Part shown: positions 12,074-15,899 of the stretch, piece after piece | Position numbering within the stretch: the first letter of the stretch is position 1 | Layout of the letters: every line of letters begins with the position of its first letter | Assembly: GCA_034716535.1 (NCBI GenBank) | Contig: JAYEJW010000099.1 | Location: 1-15,899 of the forward strand | Length of the DNA stretch: 15,899 nt | DNA from: JAYEJW01 sp034716535 | GTDB lineage: Bacteria; Pseudomonadota; Gammaproteobacteria; Chromatiales; Chromatiaceae | Direction of reading: 5' to 3' | Translations under genes and position numbers: made by a program | The notes under the pieces: model-generated | Seen by the model: the letters and a program-made list of their open reading frames with translations, nothing else | Databases searched by the model: none | What the model was told of the DNA's origin: nothing

Positions 12074-12145
12074 ATGAGCCCGACCGTTTTTCGGGACCAT
12101 GGATTCCGCTTTCACTTCATTTTCGTGCGAAGAAGAACGTGCCTC
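12074..12145 (+). pseudogene. 5' scrap of a DUF4160 gene, frameshifted
   Basis: From the ATG at 12074 the plus strand reads MSPTVFRDHGFRFHF, and after a shift of frame near 12119 it reads FSCEEERA. DUF4160 proteins begin 'MSPTVFR..GYRFFFFSREE.RMHVHV', so the two pieces together fit the N-terminus with a frameshift between them. The conserved 'HVHV' and everything after it are gone. DUF4160 genes often accompany a DUF2442 partner in toxin-antitoxin-like pairs, but none is seen here. Confidence 0.5.
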
Positions 12146-12234
12146 TGCAGGCGATCTACGACGGACGACACGTCCGATGTCCGGGTGGTCGGCGAACAAC
12201 TCGATATGCTCGAGGATCTCGGCGAAGATGCGCT
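12146..12234 (-). pseudogene. Possible scrap of a ParE/RelE-type toxin gene
   Basis: Reading away from the repeat at 12235 on the minus strand gives QRIFAEILEHIELFADHPDI followed by GRVV. This resembles the central helices and 'P..GR.V' turn of ParE/RelE-superfamily toxins. Only about 25 codons match. The opposite strand also carries an open frame here, so one of the two is a shadow; I favour the minus strand because its pattern is a known one. Confidence 0.35.
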
Positions 12235-12280
12235 GTAGGGCGGATCAAGCCGCCGGGAGCGGCGGATCCGCCGGACGTTC
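12235..12280. repeat. GTAGGGCGGATC-type palindromic repeat, copy 2
   Basis: This copy is identical over 41 bases to copy 1 (10590-10630), in the same orientation, and is followed by CGTTC instead of TGTTC. The two copies are 1.6 kb apart and bracket the desulfurase remnant, the CoiA-like gene and several gene scraps. Recombination between them would remove that whole segment. Confidence 0.85.
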
Positions 12281-12438
12281 GAAGCCTAGAAGGCAGGGAT
12301 GCCGGGCAGCTGGGCCAAACGCCTCTACGGATGGCACCGGCTGGGCGGACCGAAGCCGGAGATCTACGACAAGGTACGGTTTGAGGCACTGGAGGCAAGG
12401 ACCGCCGGAAGCGACTGCCTGGTTCTGTTGTGGCTCGC
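12281..12438. other. Unassigned stretch, possible coding scrap on the plus strand
   Basis: A plus-strand frame from the ATG at 12299 contains KPEIYDKVRFEALEAR and, further on, DCLVLLWLAHD, which looks protein-like. It then runs antisense into the methyltransferase remnant. I do not recognise the family and would not call it a gene. The minus-strand frames here have stops or lack character. Confidence 0.25.
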
Positions 12439-13400
12439 TCACGATTGCGCTAGGAACTCTGCGCAGGAAATCACGCGGGGGATGAGTTTGCCAGATTTCC
12501 CGCCAACCATCCACACGATCTGCCGGTCGTGGTTGGGCCCGAAGCTCACGTGGATCGGCTTGTCGTCGCCGTAGAAATAGAGCCGGTCGAAGGGCGTGTT
12601 GGCGACCGCCTATTGTGCAACCTCCAGCATGCTGTCGTCCTCGACGACGAAGTCGACTGCCGCGCCCAGCCGCGAGCAGACGGGGTTGCCGAGGCGGTTC
12701 AGCTCGTGCGCGGCGTGCTGGTCTCGTTTGGGGTCGATGCGACCGGAAATCTCCTTGGCGAGCTCCGGCGAGCAGAAGCCGTAGGTGAGCCGGATTATGC
12801 CGAAGTAGTCGATATCCTGTTCGCGCAGCTTGATCTTTACCCGCTCGATCATCCGCGGCAGGGCCTGACCTTCGAAGTCGTCGTATCGCATCAAGCTGAC
12901 CTTCCCCGAGCCGACGTGTATCTTGACCAGATCCGCATTCCGATAGTCGCCGTACAGCACCGCCGCACAGCCGACATAGACGCGCAAGAGCGGCGGGAGC
13001 TGCTCGATCATGTTTACGTGCAGCTGCAGCGACTCGCCCACCTCCAGCCAGCCTAATCCGTGCTCCGCAGCGCGTTGACAATCCTGATGGATGGCCTCCA
13101 CGTCGGCGATTTGCATCAGCCGCGCAAATCCAGCAGCTTGCGCCGCACGATAGTCTCCGAACCCTTCTCCCGAACCAACTGTTCCCACTGCCGCCGATAG
13201 CCGGTTCGTGTCGGCTCGTCGAACAGGCCTATCGTCTCCGCAGCCTGGGTCAGCGCCGCGTACTCAGTGCGGCGCGGGTGATCCTCGGGAAGCAAGAGCT
13301 CCTTTCGGTGCAGAATCGGGGGGTTGAGCGAGTCCTCGTAGGTCCGGTAGCCCATCTCGCCGGTCCTCAGGTCGATGCAGCACCGGGTGGGAAAGGTGTG
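12439..13400 (-). pseudogene. Remnant of a DNA-phosphorothioation-associated putative methyltransferase-like gene
   Basis: Three collinear pieces appear on the minus strand. Piece 1 (about 13160-13400) encodes 'CCIDLRTGEMGYRTYEDSL', 'NPPILHRKELLLPEDHP' and 'GYRRQWEQLVREKG'. Piece 2 (about 12800-13160, another frame) encodes 'FGDYRAAQAAGFARLMQIAD', 'LQLHVNMIEQLPPLLRVYVG', 'CAAVLYGD', 'VKIHVGSGKVSLMRYDDFEG'. Piece 3 (12439-12800) encodes 'TYGFCSPELAKEISGRIDPK', 'DQHAAHELN', 'RLGAAVDFVVED' and, after an amber codon at 12610-12612, 'ANTPFDRLYFYG' and 'PIHVS'. From memory these segments belong to large proteins annotated as DNA phosphorothioation-associated putative methyltransferase; piece 3 has a His/Asp/His layout like M15 peptidases. 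The SAM-binding domain expected between pieces 1 and 2 is missing, piece 2 joins piece 3 abruptly near 12801, and the 5' end is lost where hicA begins. I infer deletions plus a TGG-to-TAG mutation. Family naming is tentative; the decay is clear. Confidence 0.5.
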
Positions 13401-13410
13401 GGGCCCAGGT

Positions 13411-13444
13411 TTGACTAGTATCAATAACGCAACTACTCTAGTCA
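13411..13444 (+). promoter_or_regulatory. hicAB promoter inside an inverted-repeat operator
   Basis: TTGACT (13411-13416) and TACTCT (13434-13439) are separated by 17 bases, a good sigma-70 promoter facing hicA. The perfect inverted repeat TGACTAG (13412-13418) and CTAGTCA (13438-13444) overlaps both boxes. This is the arrangement expected for autorepression by an antitoxin with a ribbon-helix-helix domain such as the HicB encoded downstream. Confidence 0.6.
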
Positions 13445-13445
13445 C

Positions 13446-13688
13446 ATAACGAAAGTCCGGAAGGTCCTCGAAGGCGTTCGGCACCACCCGAACAACGTCG
13501 CGTTTTCGGACCTGGCGAAACTCTGCGAACACTACTTCGGTAAGCCTCGTCAATCGGGAAGCCATCTTATCTTCAAGACACCTTGGCCGGGCGACCCGCG
13601 CGTCAACGTTCAGGATAAGAATGGGAAAGCAAAGCCATACTAGGTCAAACAGGTCCTCGCTGCCATCGAGAAACTCGCAAATGGTTGA
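13446..13688 (+). pseudogene. hicA: HicA-family toxin gene, start codon lost and amber mutation
   Basis: HicA is a small double-stranded-RNA-binding-fold mRNA interferase. The plus-strand frame encodes, after an ATA codon at 13446, 'TKVRKVLEGVRHHPNNVAFS', then 'DLAKLCEHYFG', then GSHLIFKTPWPGDPRVNVQ, 'DKNGKAKPY', an amber codon at 13641-13643, and 'VKQVLAAIEKLANG' before TGA at 13686-13688. This is a complete HicA of 80 codons, including the catalytic His in 'GSH' and the 'GKAKPYQVKQV' end, where the stop replaces the usual Gln (CAG to TAG). No ATG, GTG or TTG exists between the in-frame stop at 13425 and the homology start, so ATA seems to stand where ATG was. The toxin should therefore be dead. 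The end of the frame overlaps the hicB start by eight bases. Confidence 0.8.
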
Positions 13689-14010
13689 CGTAAGACACTA
13701 CACCTTCCGCGTAATTTGGTCAGAAGAAGACCGGGAGTTCGTCGGACTCTGCGCCGAATTTCCCAGCCTGTCTCATCTGGACGAAGATCAGGTACCAGCT
13801 CTGACAGGGATCGTCGCGCTCGTGACGGACGTCGTGTCGGACATGGAAGCGAGCGGCGAATCACCCCCGGTCCCGATTGCAGATCGGCACTACTCGGGCA
13901 AATTCCAGGTGCGCACCACTCCGGAGCTACACCGCCGCCTGGCGTTACGGGCAGCGGAAGCGAACGTGAGCCTGAACAGGGTGGTAAATGATCAGCTTGC
14001 TAAGGGTTGA
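13681..14010 (+). CDS. hicB: HicB-family antitoxin, intact
   Basis: This is a 109-residue HicB antitoxin. The N-terminal half (5-75) has the partial RNase H-like fold of the family: 'HYTFRVIWSEEDREFVGLCA', 'EFPSLSHLDED', 'ALTGIVALVTDVVSDMEASG'. The C-terminal half has a ribbon-helix-helix DNA-binding domain ('SGKFQVRTTPELHRRLALRA', 'SLNRVVNDQLA'). I chose the ATG at 13681 because the family's sequence begins there; the ATG at 13621 would add residues that belong to the hicA frame. There is no clear ribosome binding site, which suggests it was coupled to translation of hicA. It should still bind the inverted repeat at 13412-13444. With its toxin dead it is an orphan antitoxin, perhaps kept as a repressor or as protection against related toxins. 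Confidence 0.87.
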   Translation: MVDVRHYTFRVIWSEEDREFVGLCAEFPSLSHLDEDQVPALTGIVALVTDVVSDMEASGESPPVPIADRHYSGKFQVRTTPELHRRLALRAAEANVSLNRVVNDQLAKG

Positions 14011-14096
14011 GCGCTCCAAGCCGTGAAAAACTTCGCACTCGTGACCTCTTGTGACTGAGGATCAATCAGAATCAGCGGACGTTACGATGGTAGACT

Positions 14097-14128
14097 TGAC
14101 CCCATCTCCCTGTGACCCCATCTCCCTG
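14097..14128. repeat. 16-bp tandem duplication
   Basis: TGACCCCATCTCCCTG occurs twice in perfect tandem (14097-14112 and 14113-14128), directly where similarity to an IS4-type transposase begins. It may mark the truncation or a slippage event at the 5' side of the insertion-sequence remnant. Confidence 0.8.
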
Positions 14129-14500
14129 GAGAACTTCTCCGGCCTGAGCGCCCAGGTCGCGCAGCAGGACTTCTACGCGAAGATTTTTGTGCTGAACCTC
14201 GCCGCGATCCTCTCTTGGGTGGCCCAAGCCATTGCCAAGCGTCTCTATCAAACCCGCAGGCGCTCCTATCGGGTGAACTTTGCCAACGCGCTCTCGAAGA
14301 TGAAGGACAACCTGATCCAGCTGTTCCTCTTCGACTCCCCGCTGCAGCTGCTTACAGCGTTGGTGCTGGCAATGGCCGCCAGCGCGCCGAAGCCGTCAGA
14401 CCCGATCGCTCCTACCCGCGGAAAGTCAAACCCGCGAAGCTCCACGGCTTCCATCCCAACTACAAAAGGTGCCGATAGGGGCTAACTTAATGGCATTGTC
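14126..14500 (+). mobile_element. 3' remnant of an IS4-type insertion sequence (transposase tail, frameshifted)
   Basis: The plus strand encodes LENFSGLSAQVAQQDFYAKI, 'FVLNLAAILS' and 'RRSYRVNFANALSKMKDNLI', the C-terminal part of an IS4-family DDE transposase ('ENFSG....V.QDFYA...N'). The natural C-terminus, 'RSYPRKVKPAKLHGFHPNYK' and 'RCR' with TAG at 14476-14478, lies in another frame, so a frameshift falls around 14370-14395. The catalytic DDE core and the left end are missing. After the stop comes GGGGCTAACTTAATGGCATTG (14479-14498 region), which may be the right terminal sequence of the element. It cannot transpose by itself. Confidence 0.7.
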
Positions 14501-14502
14501 CC

Positions 14503-15537
14503 CTACCCTGGTATCTGTTTATTCGCCATCGATTCGGCAGGCTCGATGACCTTTTCATTTAGTACGCCGAGCAAATCATCAATGCTATCGTATCTGTATT
14601 CCTCAAGCACCCAGGGATATCGCCTAAAATGTTCGAACATGGCGTACTCATATTCATTATTAGCAATAATGGGCTGCACTGGCACGGACGGCAAGCCGGG
14701 TATGATACGGGTTAACTCTTGAGGAATGCTTTTGGCGTCCGTGATATCGGCTATAACGAAACGGGCCATATGTGCCAGCGTAGAGATAGATTCGGTTAAA
14801 TCGCGGCTGACCGGTTTTTCAAAATCAAACAGGATGGGCAAATAATCGTGCTCACGCAATGCCTCTCGAACTGAATCGAGCACGATTTTTCGTTCGGGTT
14901 TGAACCTACCGAGGATAAGCACTACCTTCGATGTGATGGTATCTATGACATTCCTAATTTTGTTGTTGTTTAGAAGCAAATAAATAAACTGGGCAACTTC
15001 AAGATTGTCTACCGTGACTTCAGCCTCCTGCTGGGGGGTGATTATGAGATTTGATTGATTTTCTGGAATCCCAATCAAATTCCAGGCTGACACGCCATAA
15101 ATTCGGCATCCCTCCAGTTTTGCTTCATCAATACAGGTGTCGATCAGTCGGGCGCCGCTTAGGTTTGCCCCTGTTAAATCCGCTCCCCGTAGGTCCGTAT
15201 TGCTAAGGTCTGCTCCCGTAAGGTTCGCATACCGAAGGTTCGCTCCTTTTAGCGACGCTTGCTGAAACCTCGCCTTTGACAGATTAGAATTCTCTAGGTT
15301 TGCCTTGGTAAGATTCGCTTCGCGAACGTCCGCCAACGCCAGTTTTGAATCCCTCAGATCTGTTTCTACGAGGCTAGCGCCAATTAGTTTAACCCACCAG
15401 AAATTGATACCTCTCAATCGTTCGCCCCGCAGATCCGCCTTTTTGAAATCAGGCATTATGCGGGCATTTTTTTGCCTGTATTCATTCCAAACTTCTACAC
15501 TCTGCTCGATCAAACCTAAGTTTTTCTTGATGACCAT
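14503..15537 (-). CDS. Pentapeptide-repeat protein with a C-terminal Rossmann-like (deoxyribosyltransferase/TIR-like) domain
   Basis: This encodes a 344-residue protein in two parts. Residues 31-145 are pentapeptide repeats of the A(D/N)LXX type ('ADLRGERLRG', 'ANLRYANLTGADLSNTDLRG', 'ADLTGANLSGA'), which fold into a right-handed square beta-helix. After a linker, residues 200-335 form an alpha/beta domain: 'KVVLILGRFKPERKIVLDSV', 'YLPILFDFEKP', 'DLTESISTLAHMARFVIADI', 'TDAKSIPQEL', then 'YPWVLEEYRYDS'. The strand-helix order and the 'FVIADITDA' segment recall nucleoside 2-deoxyribosyltransferase or TIR-like folds; I recall the same domain behind pentapeptide repeats in other bacteria, always uncharacterised. 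The gene is visibly AT-richer than its neighbours and lies between two insertion-sequence remnants, so it was probably acquired. No strong ribosome binding site is seen. A defence-effector role is an inference. Confidence 0.75.
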   Translation of the reverse strand: MVIKKNLGLIEQSVEVWNEYRQKNARIMPDFKKADLRGERLRGINFWWVKLIGASLVETDLRDSKLALADVREANLTKANLENSNLSKARFQQASLKGANLRYANLTGADLSNTDLRGADLTGANLSGARLIDTCIDEAKLEGCRIYGVSAWNLIGIPENQSNLIITPQQEAEVTVDNLEVAQFIYLLLNNNKIRNVIDTITSKVVLILGRFKPERKIVLDSVREALREHDYLPILFDFEKPVSRDLTESISTLAHMARFVIADITDAKSIPQELTRIIPGLPSVPVQPIIANNEYEYAMFEHFRRYPWVLEEYRYDSIDDLLGVLNEKVIEPAESMANKQIPG

Positions 15538-15600
15538 AATGTTCTAGTACCTGTATCGCTACGCGGACTGCAGGCTAACTCCGTATTGAATATACCTAGC
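15538..15600. other. Leader region of the pentapeptide-repeat gene
   Basis: This short gap separates the pentapeptide-repeat gene from the IS630-type remnant. A TATATT on the minus strand (15589-15594) could be a -10 box, but I find no good -35 partner. Nothing else is recognisable. Confidence 0.3.
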
Positions 15601-15778
15601 TAATGCCAGATTTTCGGTTTTTCACTAGCCGACAATTGCGAAGTTTTCCGTCAGCAAGGAGCGAAGTTCCCGACGGTACGTGCGCGGGTTGCTGAAGAAT
15701 TCTTCACAAGCCGTTCTGAACTCGTCGAACGATTCGTAATATCGATTGTATAGGACCTTCTTTTTGAAGAAGGGGGGT
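15601..15778 (-). mobile_element. 3' remnant of an IS630-type transposase gene and element end
   Basis: On the minus strand the last 50 or so codons before the stop at 15625-15627 read FFKKKVLYNRYYESFDEFRT, 'ACEEFFSNPRTYRRELRSLL' and 'TENFAIVG'. This is the standard C-terminus of IS630-family transposases, where 'PIERFWK..KKKVLYN.YY.SF..F' precedes it. The upstream DDE core is absent: beyond about 15770 the frame turns into unrelated sequence, so the element is truncated. The sequence TAATGCCAGATTTTCGG starting at 15601, next to TAGC, may be the terminal repeat with its TA target. Confidence 0.75.
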
Positions 15779-15899
15779 GGGCGGTTAGCTCCTCCTGCAA
15801 CGACATCTTGTGGGTCGGCCTCCTGGCGGCAGTCGAACGTAACACCTCTCCGGCGCATTTCAGGCGGACTACAGCTTCTCTGACACCGGCGCCGCGCCA
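15779..15899. other. Unassigned right edge of the window
   Basis: GC-rich sequence beyond the IS630 remnant. No frame on either strand gives a recognisable family over this length, so I cannot say which gene or spacer it comes from. Confidence 0.3.

Noticed and set aside
13114..13118. TGATG overlap suggesting two translationally coupled genes on the minus strand.
   Set aside because: Homology of the second piece begins upstream of that ATG ('FGDYRAAQ...') in its own frame, so the overlap lies inside a frameshifted deletion scar and is accidental.
13401..13565. N-terminal extension of the minus-strand open frame starting at 13565.
   Set aside because: This part is antisense to the hicA coding sequence and its operator, which match known features much better.
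12610..13643. Amber codons inside two genes, which could suggest TAG recoding.
   Set aside because: TAG ends the intact VapB-type antitoxin gene normally (10118-10120), both affected genes show other lesions, and no suppressor tRNA or Pyl genes are visible.

Overview
The window looks like a contig from a GC-rich gammaproteobacterium. The evidence is the recC-recB-recD order with an SbcD/YhaO-type nuclease gene behind it, and two kinds of short palindromic repeat (one beginning GTAGGTTGGGTTA, one beginning GTAGGGCGGAT) that I associate with purple sulfur bacteria and related Gammaproteobacteria. No rRNA, tRNA or CRISPR array was seen, and the genus cannot be fixed from this stretch.

Layout. 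(1) 1-67: an AT-rich scrap of an Aer-like PAS-domain gene, joined abruptly to the GC-rich neighbour; probably a chimeric contig end or a rearrangement breakpoint. (2) 68-9727, minus strand: a four-gene DNA-repair block. recC, recB and recD are intact and joined by 4-base overlaps. After a 170-bp gap with a palindromic repeat comes an SbcD/YhaO-type metallophosphoesterase gene, broken at the contig edge. (3) 9728-10510, plus strand: a divergent, apparently intact vapBC-type toxin-antitoxin pair. (4) 10590-13435: a decayed accessory region. It holds the C-terminal remnant of a DndA-like cysteine desulfurase whose active-site Cys position reads Tyr, an intact CoiA-like gene, gene scraps (DUF4143 ATPase, DUF4160, a ParE-like toxin) and a broken gene that resembles the DNA-phosphorothioation-associated putative methyltransferase family. 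Two identical 41-bp repeats in direct orientation flank the CoiA segment. (5) 13411-14010: a hicAB module with a good promoter inside an inverted-repeat operator and an intact HicB antitoxin, but a HicA toxin that has lost its start codon (ATA) and carries an internal amber codon. (6) 14097-15899: an IS4-type transposase remnant, an AT-richer pentapeptide-repeat protein with an uncharacterised Rossmann-like C-terminal domain, and the tail of an IS630-type transposase.

How it fits together. The left 60% is housekeeping recombinational repair: RecBCD processes double-strand ends, and the SbcD-like nuclease presumably works with an SbcC/YhaN-like ATPase beyond the edge. The right 40% is a hot spot of defence and addiction genes. 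Two separate remnants, a DndA-like desulfurase and a Dnd-associated methyltransferase-like gene, suggest that a phosphorothioation (Dnd) island once stood here and was eroded by deletions, point mutations and insertion sequences. The surviving pieces are vapBC, the CoiA-like nuclease candidate, the orphan HicB and the pentapeptide-Rossmann protein. The last two and the Dnd graveyard are the most interesting parts.
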